Below, one piece after another: positions 42,901 through 50,706 of a stretch of DNA of 64,000 nucleotides. How positions within the stretch are numbered: position 1 is the first letter of the stretch; the number at the start of each line of letters is the position of its first letter. The DNA comes from CAZKWG01 sp964615375 (GTDB lineage Bacteria > Myxococcota_A > UBA796 > CAZKWG01): positions 99,311 through 163,310 of the forward strand of contig CAZTOW010000018.1 of NCBI GenBank assembly GCA_964615375.1, given 5' to 3'. The notes beneath the pieces were generated by a model that was given only the letters and a program-made list of their open reading frames with translations, did not search any database and had not been told where the DNA came from. The translations under genes were made by a program, and so were the position numbers.

Positions 42901-43599
42901 GCGAGCCGGGCCCTGGCCCTCTACGAGGGGGAGGAGGACCACCTGGGCGCCGGGCACGCGCATGCGCTCATGGCCGACTGCGCGAACTTCAGTGGCGCGC
43001 TCGAGGTCAGCATGGCCCACGCCGCGCGCGCCATCAGCGAGTACGAGAAGGTCGGCTACCGCTGGGGCATGGCCTTCTGCTCGAACACGCTGGGCGAGAG
43101 CGCGCGGGCCCAGGGCCGGCTGGACGAGGCGCTGGCGCATTACCGCGCCGCCCTGGCCCTCTACCGCGCCATCGGCGCCGGGCAGGCGGTGGTGCCCTAC
43201 GTCAACGTCGGGCTCACGCTGCTGGCGGCCGGGCAGGCGGCGCGGGCCAAGCCGATCCTGGAGTTCGGGCTCAAGGTCGCCGAGGAGCGGGCCCACCGCA
43301 TCCTGGCCGCCTCGCTCAAGCTCGCGCTGCTCACGCCGCTGGCCGAAGAGGACGACTGGGACGCCTTCGACGCCGCCCTGGACAGCGCGACCGTCGTCAT
43401 CGAGCAGACCGGGAGCGTGGACGTCGACAACGCGCGCACCACCGAGCTGGCCGGGCGCACGGCGGCGCGCATGGGGCACCTGGAGCGCGCGACGCGGGCG
43501 CTGCAGCTCGCGCTCCGGCAGTGGACCGGGCTTCATCGCGAGGACGAGGCCGCGCAGGTCCGCGAGGCGCTCCGCGCGCTCGAGGAGCACGAGGCGTGA
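39940..43599 (+). CDS. Ser/Thr protein kinase - STAND/AAA NTPase - TPR sensor protein (paralogue 6)
   Basis: 1219 aa from ATG 39940; an ATG at 39931 would add three residues. K40 (VAIK) and D144 in HRDLKPDN are intact. The Gly loop reads GRGGMAEVW, with Ala for the last Gly of GxGxxG. An insertion of about 25 residues (QGAVKGTWMDEDSLFGTSL onward) precedes LSDFGLSAA. GTPAYMAPEQ follows. The linker ends in PESWRG. Walker A is GPTGIGKS (K450) and Walker B is IVWLDDAQN (D571-D572). The C-terminus has TPR-like repeats (RWGMAFCSNTLGESARAQGR). It overlaps kinase 7 by 4 nt (GTGA). Confidence 0.92.
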   Translation: MSSASIPLGPFDLLRPLGRGGMAEVWEGLHRVHGTPVAIKVLTGKGARTPSFRAAFRNEARAAAGLDHPNILRVYDHGEIPPEVERLTEGSLRAGDPFLVMELATGGSLARLCGQLDWPTVRRILLGILEALAHAHARGVIHRDLKPDNVLLVQGAVKGTWMDEDSLFGTSLSGGAQPRGAEIKLSDFGLSAAMELWDPASDGEGSAAGTPAYMAPEQVEGRWRDHGPWTDLYGLGCLAWALVSGAAPFAGLPVMEQIEAHRRREVPDLKASASCALPRGFDDWVHRLLAKDPADRFRWAADAAWALSNLAGADEEAQSAFPFLVNLPTVDPRAGATVHLSEVSLARVTWAEIEGDPDELGQDLGGEPPRSALWSANRSSAPPFPESWRGAGTRARPALVGAGLGLLQMRAPPLVGREAERDLLWSALSEVHATGRARVVLLEGPTGIGKSRLARWLSEHAHEVGAAQTFHAAFSPEHGGGLEVLVERALRLRGLSRPEAQLRIDALLRAQGEQSPEEAAALTELVMPATLADRAAGARVVHFGSPAERVALVHRFLVRFSAERPGIVWLDDAQNSRDALLLARRALEEPVDGAPILLLLTVQQDAPTSREDAAALLGELERTASVQRLRLSPLDPEQHAALIREILSLEDELLSAVVERTAGNPLFALQLLRAWADRGWLAAGRAGIRLRSGARPELPDSLYKLGETRLAALLEGRPAEEGVALELAATLGHEVDGAEWADAVAHARARVPADLIHQLLREGLAEPLEGDNLGGFRFVQGVLRESLLRRAAEGGRLADHHRVCAEVLAARTDPGGALAERGARAMRLGRHLRAAGRPREALEPLLNGVRGRLVGSDMGHARALLREWEAAAGEARLAPTDERWGEGWYLFGEVSIREGRAEEGRSWFQHAAEAARAYGWRELLARSLVGVAWASLDLGEYDVSERSLDEADRALAGLVRPKIEAELLRFRARLLLWRGEHDEALRVASRALALYEGEEDHLGAGHAHALMADCANFSGALEVSMAHAARAISEYEKVGYRWGMAFCSNTLGESARAQGRLDEALAHYRAALALYRAIGAGQAVVPYVNVGLTLLAAGQAARAKPILEFGLKVAEERAHRILAASLKLALLTPLAEEDDWDAFDAALDSATVVIEQTGSVDVDNARTTELAGRTAARMGHLERATRALQLALRQWTGLHREDEAAQVREALRALEEHEA

Positions 43600-46500
43600 C
43601 GGAGATCCCGCTCGGGCCCTTCGTCCTCATCGAACCCATCGGCCGCGGCGGGATGGGTGAGGTCTGGCGCGGGATCCACCGCCTGCAGCAGCTCCCCGTC
43701 GCGATCAAGATGCTGACGGACTCCGCCTCGCGAGACCAGCGCTTCCTCGCCTCCTTCCGCAACGAGGTTCGCGCCGCCGCCGGGCTGGATCACCCCCACG
43801 TCGTGCTCGTGCTGGACTACGGCGCCACGACGACCGAGGCCAGCGCGCTCTCCGGCGGGCGCTTCGTCGCCGGCACGCCCTACCTGGTGACCGAGCTCCT
43901 GACCGGCGGATCGCTGCGGCGGCAGCTCGCCCGGGACACGAGCTGGCTCACGGCGCGCGAGACCCTGCTCTGCCTCCTGGACGCGCTGGCCCACGCCCAC
44001 GCCCGCGGCATGGTCCACCTGGACTTGAAGCCCGACAACATCCTGTTCGGCTCGCCCCAGGACGCGCGCCCCGGTCTCAAGCTCACCGACTTCGGGCTGG
44101 CCCACGCCTTCGCCCGCAAGGACGTGGGCGAGCGCGGGCTCATCGCCGGGACGCCGACCTACATGGCGCCCGAGCAGTTCTCCGACCGCTGGCGCGACTA
44201 CGGGCCCTGGACGGACCTCTACGCCCTCGGCGTGCTGGCCTGGACCCTGTTCTCCGGCTCTCCGCCCTTCCCTGAGACCGAGTACGGCGCGCTGCAGCAG
44301 GCCCACCTCTGGGCGGAGCCCCCGCGGCTCATCCTGCGCATGGCGGCCCCCGCGGGCGTGGAGAAGTGGGTGCGGCGCCTCCTGGAGAAGGACCCGGCCC
44401 GCCGCTTCCAGCGCGCCGCCGACGCCGCCTGGGCCCTGCTCTCCCTGGGGGACGCCCCCGATCTGATCGTGGACCTGGGCCAGGACTTCCTCGATCGCGC
44501 CCCCGGCGTGTCCTCGCCGCAGCACACCGCCATCCAGGCCCTGCTCACGCTGACCACCACCGCGCCGCGCCCCCATGGCGACCTCCTGCCCGAGGAGGAG
44601 TGGCTGGAGGTGCCCTACGACGGTCCGGTGATGCCGATGGCCCCGGCCGTGCTGACGGACCCCGGCGACGAAGAGAACGCCGTCGACGAGCCCACCAGCC
44701 TCATCTTCGCCAGCGCGCCCCCCATGCCCGACGACTGGGAGGTGCCCGCGCCCCCCGTCCCCTCCCTGCGCCTGCTGGGGGCCGGGCTCAGCCTCTACTG
44801 GCTCCGCGCGCTGCCCCTGGTGGACCGCGCCTCGGAGCGCGACGCCCTCTGGGACGCCCTCTGGGAGGTGCGCGAGCTGCGGCAGACCCGCGCCGTGATC
44901 CTGCGCGGCTCCCACGGCTGCGGCAAGAGCCGGCTCGCCGAGTGGCTCTGCGAGCGCGCGCACGAGGTGGGCGCGGCGATCTGGATGCGGGCCACGCACA
45001 GCCCGGCCACCGGGAGCGGGGACGGGCTCGGCCCCATGCTGGCCCGTATGCTGCGTTGCAGCAATCTCAACCGCACCCGCGTGGAGATGCGCCTCCGCGC
45101 CCTGCTCCCGCGCTACGGGATGCCCGAGGACGAGGCGCTGCCGCTCACCGAGCTGCTGAAGCCCGCCACCGAGGCCGAGCGCCGGAGCGGGATCAACGCC
45201 TACAGCTTCACCAAGCCGCTGGAGCGCTTCGCGGTCATCCGGCGCTTCATCGAGCACATCGCGCGCGAGCGCCCGATCGTCCTCTGGATCGACGACGCCC
45301 AGTGGGGCTCGGACGCGCTCCGCTTCGCGCTCTATCTGCTGGACGAGCGGCGCCGCTCCGCGCTCCCCGTGCTGGTGCTGGCGACCGTGCGCGAGGAGGC
45401 CATCCAGCAGCGCCCCGACGAGGCCCGCCTGCTCGCCCAGCTCCAGGGCCGCCTGACCGTGCAGACCATCGAGGTCGGCCCGCTCCCCGCCGAGCACCGC
45501 GGCGCCCTGGTGCGCGAGCTGCTCGGCCTGGAGACCACCCTGGCCCAGGAGGTCGCCGAGCGCACCGGGGGCAACCCCCTCTTCGCGGTGCAGCTGGTGG
45601 GCGACTGGGTCCACCGCGGCGTGCTGGAGATCGGCGAGGCCGGCTTCCGCCTGCGGGAGGGCCTCCAGGTGGAGCTGCCGGAGGATCTCCACTCCGTGTG
45701 GACCTGGCGCATCGATCAGGTGCTGGAGGGCGGCGCTCCCTCCGACGTGCGTGCGCTGGAGCTCGCCGCCGTGCTGGGCCAGGACGTCTCCAGCCAGGAG
45801 TGGCTCGCGCTGTGCGAGAGCGAGGGCATCGAGGCGCCCTGGGGCCTGGTGGACCGCCTCCTCTCGGCGCGCCTCGCCCGCTGCCCGGACAGCACGCCCG
45901 AGGTGGGCTGGTCCTTCGTCCACGGCATGCTCCGCGAGAGCCTGGAGCGGCGCGCCCGAGAGGCCGGGCGCCTGTCGCTGCACCACCAGGCCGCGGCGCG
46001 CATGCTGCTAAAACTAGATGCATTTGGTATCGCCGAGCGCGTCGGGCGCCACCTGCTGGCCGCGGGGGACGCCATCACCGCCGAGCGCTACCTGCTCCTC
46101 GGCGCGCGCGAGCGGCGGGCCAGCGGGGACTACGGGCTGGGTGAGGCCCTGCTGGCCGAGCGCCAGGAGGCGCTGAACGCCGCCGGTCTGCCTCCGGAGG
46201 ACGAGCGCTGGGGGCTCGGCTGGGTGCTGGAGAGCCGGCTCGCCCTGCTGCGCGGCGGCGCCCGCGACCAGGCGGAGGAGCTCGCGGTCCGCGCGGAGAA
46301 CGCCGCGCGACGCTACGGGTGGTCCCTGGTCCTGGCCCTGGCCCTGCGCGAGCGGGCGAAGCTGGCCAACACCACGGGCGATCACGCCCGCGGCCTGCGC
46401 TGGGCGCGCGAGGCGGCCCAGGTGGCCGAGCGGCTGGGCGATCAGGGGCTGCTGGCCCGCTGCCGCATGGACACGGGCGATCTGCTGATCAGCCGCGGCT

Positions 46501-47228
46501 CGCTCTCCGAGGCGGTGGAGGTCTACCGCGAGGCGATCCGCGAGTTCCAGGCGCTCGGGCTCGAGACCGACGTGGCGACCGCCCGCCGGAGCATCGGCCT
46601 CGCCGCCTACCAGGGCGGGAACTACGAGGAGGGGGCGCGCGAGATCGGCGCGGCCCTCCGCCAGTATGAGCGCCAGGGCCTGCGCTGGTCCATCGGCTTC
46701 TGCCAGAACGCGCTGGGCGACATCCGGCGCGGCCAGGGCGACTTCGAGAGCGCCGAGCTGGCCTACCAGCAGGCCATCGCCTGCTACCGCTCGGTCGAGA
46801 GCAACGAGATCGTCATCCCGATGATCAACCTGGGCCTGGGCTACGGCGACCAGGGCCGCTACGCCGAGGCCCGGCCCGTGCTGGAGGAGGGGCTGGAGAA
46901 CGTGCGGGCCCAGGGGCGGCGCGGCATCGAGGGCTGCGTGCGCATCTGCCTGCTGCCCGCGCTGGGCGCCCTTGGAGACTGGGCGGCCTGGGACCGGCAC
47001 TTCTACGAGGGCGAGCGCCTGCTCGAGGAGACCGGCTTCGTCGAGATCGACATCGCCCGCATGGCGGAGAAGGCGGGCGAGATCGCCGCCGCCCACGGGG
47101 ACTTCACCCGGGCGCGCCAGGCCTGGGCCCTGGCCCAGGTGCAGTACTGGGCCCTGGACCGCGAGCAGGACGCCGCGCGCATCGAGGGCCGCGTGCACGC
47201 GCTCGACCCCATCGCCCAGGCGGGCTGA
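43596..47228 (+). CDS. Ser/Thr protein kinase - STAND/AAA NTPase - TPR sensor protein (paralogue 7, HLD catalytic loop)
   Basis: 1210 aa. GTG at 43596, in a GTGA overlap with kinase 6, is preferred over an upstream in-frame ATG at 43521 that lies inside kinase 6. The catalytic loop reads MVHLDLKPDN: D143 is retained but the conserved Arg of HRD is Leu142, making this the only non-RD member here. K38 (VAIK), DFG and GTPTYMAPEQ are present. Walker A is GSHGCGKS (K444) and Walker B is IVLWIDDAQW (D566-D567). The helical C-terminus resembles the others (RWSIGFCQNALGDIRRGQGD). At codons 805-812 (46008-46031) a run of AT-rich rare codons encodes LKLDAFGI, where the chain is slightly shorter than in kinase 1. 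Confidence 0.92.
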   Translation: MTEIPLGPFVLIEPIGRGGMGEVWRGIHRLQQLPVAIKMLTDSASRDQRFLASFRNEVRAAAGLDHPHVVLVLDYGATTTEASALSGGRFVAGTPYLVTELLTGGSLRRQLARDTSWLTARETLLCLLDALAHAHARGMVHLDLKPDNILFGSPQDARPGLKLTDFGLAHAFARKDVGERGLIAGTPTYMAPEQFSDRWRDYGPWTDLYALGVLAWTLFSGSPPFPETEYGALQQAHLWAEPPRLILRMAAPAGVEKWVRRLLEKDPARRFQRAADAAWALLSLGDAPDLIVDLGQDFLDRAPGVSSPQHTAIQALLTLTTTAPRPHGDLLPEEEWLEVPYDGPVMPMAPAVLTDPGDEENAVDEPTSLIFASAPPMPDDWEVPAPPVPSLRLLGAGLSLYWLRALPLVDRASERDALWDALWEVRELRQTRAVILRGSHGCGKSRLAEWLCERAHEVGAAIWMRATHSPATGSGDGLGPMLARMLRCSNLNRTRVEMRLRALLPRYGMPEDEALPLTELLKPATEAERRSGINAYSFTKPLERFAVIRRFIEHIARERPIVLWIDDAQWGSDALRFALYLLDERRRSALPVLVLATVREEAIQQRPDEARLLAQLQGRLTVQTIEVGPLPAEHRGALVRELLGLETTLAQEVAERTGGNPLFAVQLVGDWVHRGVLEIGEAGFRLREGLQVELPEDLHSVWTWRIDQVLEGGAPSDVRALELAAVLGQDVSSQEWLALCESEGIEAPWGLVDRLLSARLARCPDSTPEVGWSFVHGMLRESLERRAREAGRLSLHHQAAARMLLKLDAFGIAERVGRHLLAAGDAITAERYLLLGARERRASGDYGLGEALLAERQEALNAAGLPPEDERWGLGWVLESRLALLRGGARDQAEELAVRAENAARRYGWSLVLALALRERAKLANTTGDHARGLRWAREAAQVAERLGDQGLLARCRMDTGDLLISRGSLSEAVEVYREAIREFQALGLETDVATARRSIGLAAYQGGNYEEGAREIGAALRQYERQGLRWSIGFCQNALGDIRRGQGDFESAELAYQQAIACYRSVESNEIVIPMINLGLGYGDQGRYAEARPVLEEGLENVRAQGRRGIEGCVRICLLPALGALGDWAAWDRHFYEGERLLEETGFVEIDIARMAEKAGEIAAAHGDFTRARQAWALAQVQYWALDREQDAARIEGRVHALDPIAQAG
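46008..46031 (+). other. AT-rich rare-codon patch inside kinase 7
   Basis: Codons CTA AAA CTA GAT GCA TTT GGT ATC interrupt GC-ending codon use; the first 21 bases have 7 G/C. AAACTAGATGCATT (46011-46024) matches 13 of 14 bases of a patch in the YfhO-like gene on the other strand. Confidence 0.55.
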
Positions 47229-47248
47229 CGGGCGGCCCTCTCTCCGGT

Positions 47249-47254
47249 TAAGGT
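47249..47254 (+). promoter_or_regulatory. TAAGGT -10-like box directly before the aldolase start
   Basis: TAAGGT ends 6 nt before ATG 47261, in the short spacer after kinase 7. There is no clear ribosome site, so a leaderless start is possible. The match to TATAAT is weak (3 of 6). Confidence 0.22.
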
Positions 47255-47260
47255 GCGCAG

Positions 47261-48037
47261 ATGGAAGAACTCCTGCGACGCGAGCTGATCCGCGCCTGCC
47301 ACGCCGTCCACGCGCGCGGCTGGGTGGCGAACCACGACGGCAACCTCTCGGCCCGCCTGGACGGGGACCGGCTGCTCTGCACGCCCACCGCCATCAGCAA
47401 GGGGGACGTGGCGCCCGAGCAGCTCATCGTGGTGGACGCCCAGGGCCAGGTGGTGCAGGGGACCCGCCGCCCCTTCAGCGAGCTCAAGCTGCACCGGGTG
47501 GCCTACCGCGTCCGCCCTGACGTCGCGGTCGTGCTGCACGCCCACCCGCCCACCGCCACCGGATTCGCCGTCGCTGGCGTGCCGCTGGGTCCGGCCTTCA
47601 TGGCCGAGCCGGTGGTCTCCCTGGGCGCGGAGATCCCGCTCCTGCCCTTCGGGCTCCCCGGGGACGCCGCGCTGGAGTCGGCGCTGAGCGAGGCGCTCGC
47701 GCGGGTGGACGCCGTCCTGCTCGGCGGCCACGGCGTGCTCACCGTGGGACCCGACGTGGAGACCGCGCTCCTGCGCATGGAGCTGGTGGAGCACATGGCC
47801 CGCATCGCGCTGGTCGCGCGCCAGCTCGGGGGAGCGCGCCCCATCCCCTCGGCGGACGTCGATCGCCTGCTGGAGCAGCGGCGCAAGGCCGGGCTGGGGC
47901 CGAAGGGCTCCACGCCCGAGCCGCGCGCGGAGGCGCCCGCATACAGCGCGCCCGCGTACAGCGCGCCCGAGCCCGCCAGCCCGCCGGGCGACCTTCAGTC
48001 CATGGTGGCCGAGGCGCTGCGTCGCCTCGGCCGCTGA
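47261..48037 (+). CDS. Class II aldolase/adducin-family protein
   Basis: 258 aa. Class II aldolase residues are all present: NHDGNLSARL for substrate phosphate binding, Glu74 in SELKLH as the catalytic acid/base, and Zn ligands His93 and His95 in LHAHPP and His157 in GGHGVL. The spacing parallels L-fuculose-1-phosphate aldolase. It should cleave or form a C-C bond in a sugar phosphate in the cytosol; the exact substrate is unknown. The last 60 residues are an extra Pro/Ala-rich tail with a repeat (AYSAPAYSAPEP) beyond the usual length of about 215. Its 3' end overlaps the convergent YfhO-like gene by 43 nt. Confidence 0.88.
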   Translation: MEELLRRELIRACHAVHARGWVANHDGNLSARLDGDRLLCTPTAISKGDVAPEQLIVVDAQGQVVQGTRRPFSELKLHRVAYRVRPDVAVVLHAHPPTATGFAVAGVPLGPAFMAEPVVSLGAEIPLLPFGLPGDAALESALSEALARVDAVLLGGHGVLTVGPDVETALLRMELVEHMARIALVARQLGGARPIPSADVDRLLEQRRKAGLGPKGSTPEPRAEAPAYSAPAYSAPEPASPPGDLQSMVAEALRRLGR

Positions 48038-50325
48038 GCGCGGACCACGGCCCCCAGCGCGAGCAGCAGCGCCGTCCCGCCCGAGATCCCCAGCCCCAGG
48101 TCCAGCCCCGGCGGCCTGTAGTCCAGGGTGACCTCGACCTCGCCCGCGGGCACGGGCACGGCCAGGAAGGCGCCCTGCGCGCGCAGCACGGGGGCCTCCA
48201 CGCCGTCCACCTGCGCCCGCCAGCCCTCGTCCCAGGTCTCCAAGAAGACCAGCCAGCCGGGGCGCTCCCCCGCGACCTGCGCGCGGACCCGACCCGGGGC
48301 CCGCTCCAGCACCTGGGTCTGCCCGTCCTCCCAGCGCCCGTCCCCCGCGGCCCGCGGCCCCTGGGCCTCGGCTGACCCCACCAGCGCCAGCGTCCTCGGG
48401 TCCTGCGCGCCCGAGGCGAGGGCTGAGAGCATGGCCTCCAAGCTCGGGAACGCCACCCCGTCCTCCGCACGGTACAGCTGGGGAGCGGACCCGCCCAGGG
48501 CCCACAGCGTCACGCCGGTCGCCTTCGCCGTCGCCAGGGGGCGCGCCCCCGGCCAGCTCGCCAGGGCGCGGTCCTCCTCCGCCCGCGTGCTGACCAGCAC
48601 CTGCACTCCGGCCAGCTCCAGCGTGGACAGGTAGGGCGGCAGCGGCCCGTCCTCCACCGCCCCGAAGAGGCGCACGGGCCCGGAGGGGCGGATGGCCCGC
48701 ACGCTGTCGGCGTGGCGCAGCCCGTCCAGCTTGCCCATGTCGGGGTAGAGGCTGGCGCGGAAGCCGGCCAGCGTGGTCTCCAGGCTCTCCCGCCCCAGCA
48801 GGAAGACCCGCGCCCCGCGCCCCGCGGACAGCGCCTCCACCCGCGTCCCCGGCTCCAGCACGCGGCTCGCCGAGCTCGGCGCCACCAGCGCGGGTGAGCC
48901 CGGCGGGTTCACGTCCAGGTGGACCAGCCCCAGGTCCAGCGCCACCAGCAGCGCCGCCAGCCGCGCCCCCCAGGCCCCCCGCGACAACGCGGCCAGCGCC
49001 CCGGCGAAGAAGAGCCCGTGGAGCCCCAGCCCCAGCCCCACCCGCCGGGCCCAGCCCACCCAGCCCTCGAGCGAGCCCGCCCCCGCCAGCCCCTGGAGCG
49101 CCGACCCCAGCCCCTCGGCCATCGAAGACGCCACCACGCCCGCGCTGGCCAGCCCTATCGCCCCCCAGACCAGGCCGCGCCGGAGCTCCAGCGGTCGGGC
49201 CAGCCCCAGCCCCGCCATCACGGGCAGCGCGATCCCCAGCGGGATCAGGAACTTCTCCGGGTATCGCCACAGCGAGAAGCCAGGGACATGCTCGAAGAGC
49301 CATCCGTAGAGCGGCGTGTTCCGCCCGAGGCCCAGGACCACGCAGCCCAGCCCCAGCAGCCCCAGCGCCCGCGCCGCGCGGCGCCCCGCCCCCGCCGGGC
49401 CCAGGCAGGCCCGGACCGCCAGCAGCAGGCAGAGCCAGCCCGGGGCCAGCGCCTCCATGTACCAGAGCTCCGCCTCCGCCCCAGGGTGGAGCCGGCTCTG
49501 CATGGCCCCCGGATCGTTGAAGAGCTCCGGCAGCGCGAACCCCAGCAGCTGCGCCGGGCGCGCCGACATCTCCGTGGCCACCGCGAAGGGGATGCCGCCC
49601 TCCCGCGTGGAGGTGCCGATCAGGTGCGCGAAGGAGGTCCACAGGGCGGCGCTCAGCCCGAGGCCCAGCGCGACCCCCAGCGCCGCCCGCCCCACCGCCG
49701 CCGGCCCGAGCCCGCGCGCCCGCGCCCACACCGCCGCCCAGAGCAGGGCGCCGCCCACGCCCATGGCCCACACCTCCAGGCCGCCCGAGCTCGCCCCCAG
49801 CGCCACCGCCCCCGCCAGCAGCGCGAGCCCGCCGCGCCGCGCGCCCAGGATCCGCTCCACCCCCAGCAGCATCCACGGCAGGCAAGATAATGCACCTAGT
49901 TTATCCAGGCGCCCGACCAGGCTGATCGGGATCCCGCCCAGCATCGCGGGCACCGCCGCCACCAGGGCGAGCGGGGAGGGGACCTCGCGCTCGCGCAGGA
50001 GCAGCCACACGCCGAGGCCCAGGAGCGCCAGCCGCAGCCCCACCTCCGCCCCCAGGGCCATGGGCAGCTCCAGCAGGGCGTAGAGCGGGGCCGCCGGGTC
50101 GAAGCAGATGGCCTGCGGGTCGGCGCAGAGCGGGATCCCGCAGCCGCTGGCGTCATCCCACCAGGGCAGCCCCCCCGCGCGCAGGCCCGCGGCCAGGCTC
50201 GCCCGCAGCGGGTAGAAGTACAGGAGGAGATCGCCCGTGTAGAAGGGCCGCCCCAGCAGGGCGGGCGCCACCGCCGCGAGGGCGAGCAGGCACAGCAGGG
50301 CGGGCTCCAGCCAGGGACGTCTCAC
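47995..50325 (-). CDS. YfhO-like multi-spanning membrane protein
   Basis: 776 aa from GTG 50325. The first 500 residues hold about a dozen hydrophobic segments. Near the N-terminus GRPFYTGDLLLYFYPLR and GLPWWDDASGCGIPLCADPQ resemble the YfhO/GT-C pattern of a first periplasmic loop with acidic residues. A further soluble region (about 530-735) is beta-rich (ETWDEGWRAQVDGVEAPVL), as in YfhO family members, and a final membrane helix follows. Such proteins are implicated in glycosylation of envelope polymers. Codons 141-147 form an AT-rich rare-codon patch. The gene overlaps the aldolase at its 3' end. Confidence 0.78.
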   Translation of the reverse strand: MRRPWLEPALLCLLALAAVAPALLGRPFYTGDLLLYFYPLRASLAAGLRAGGLPWWDDASGCGIPLCADPQAICFDPAAPLYALLELPMALGAEVGLRLALLGLGVWLLLREREVPSPLALVAAVPAMLGGIPISLVGRLDKLGALSCLPWMLLGVERILGARRGGLALLAGAVALGASSGGLEVWAMGVGGALLWAAVWARARGLGPAAVGRAALGVALGLGLSAALWTSFAHLIGTSTREGGIPFAVATEMSARPAQLLGFALPELFNDPGAMQSRLHPGAEAELWYMEALAPGWLCLLLAVRACLGPAGAGRRAARALGLLGLGCVVLGLGRNTPLYGWLFEHVPGFSLWRYPEKFLIPLGIALPVMAGLGLARPLELRRGLVWGAIGLASAGVVASSMAEGLGSALQGLAGAGSLEGWVGWARRVGLGLGLHGLFFAGALAALSRGAWGARLAALLVALDLGLVHLDVNPPGSPALVAPSSASRVLEPGTRVEALSAGRGARVFLLGRESLETTLAGFRASLYPDMGKLDGLRHADSVRAIRPSGPVRLFGAVEDGPLPPYLSTLELAGVQVLVSTRAEEDRALASWPGARPLATAKATGVTLWALGGSAPQLYRAEDGVAFPSLEAMLSALASGAQDPRTLALVGSAEAQGPRAAGDGRWEDGQTQVLERAPGRVRAQVAGERPGWLVFLETWDEGWRAQVDGVEAPVLRAQGAFLAVPVPAGEVEVTLDYRPPGLDLGLGISGGTALLLALGAVVRAQRPRRRSASATMD
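49885..49905 (-). other. AT-rich rare-codon patch inside the YfhO-like gene
   Basis: Codons GAT AAA CTA GGT GCA TTA TCT encode DKLGALS in an otherwise GC-saturated gene (6 of 21 bases G/C). AAACTAGGTGCATT (49902 down to 49889) nearly equals the patch in kinase 7 and keeps the same codon phase. Confidence 0.55.
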
Positions 50326-50373
50326 GCGGCAGAGGGTATCAGACTCTGCGCGCGGGGCCCCAGGCCCGGTCCC

Positions 50374-50706
50374 TCACTCCAGACCGCACTCCAGGAAGTA
50401 CCCGAGGAACTCCAGGTCCTGCTCGTAGACGCCGCCGCCCTCGGGCATGCTCTGCTCCTCGATGACCACGAAGGCGATGAGCGAGCTCTGGGCGCGCACC
50501 TCCTCCAGCGTGTCGAAGTTGATGCCGTCCGGCGCCCCGAAGCGGTCGGGCGCGCCCGAGGAGTGGCAGGCCCGACAGTAGTTGGCGAAGAAGCCGTCCC
50601 CAAAGTTCGCCCAGTTGAGATCGTAGGGCACCTCGGCGCACGGATCCGCGGACTCCGCGGCGCCCTTGTCCCCCCCACAGGCCAGCATCAGCGCGAGCAG
50701 CAGCAT
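50374..50706 (-). CDS. Small c-type cytochrome lipoprotein
   Basis: 110 aa. Signal MLLLALMLAC with Cys10 as the lipid-bearing residue. A single heme-binding motif CRACH (C44, C47, H48) lies after FANY, and M87 in EEQSMPEGGG is the probable distal ligand, followed by a C-terminal helix (EQDLEFLGYFLECG). Heme would be attached on the periplasmic side. Its ATG overlaps the DUF1501 stop (TGATG), so it is the last gene of the four-gene operon and may carry electrons for it. Confidence 0.85.
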   Translation of the reverse strand: MLLLALMLACGGDKGAAESADPCAEVPYDLNWANFGDGFFANYCRACHSSGAPDRFGAPDGINFDTLEEVRAQSSLIAFVVIEEQSMPEGGGVYEQDLEFLGYFLECGLE

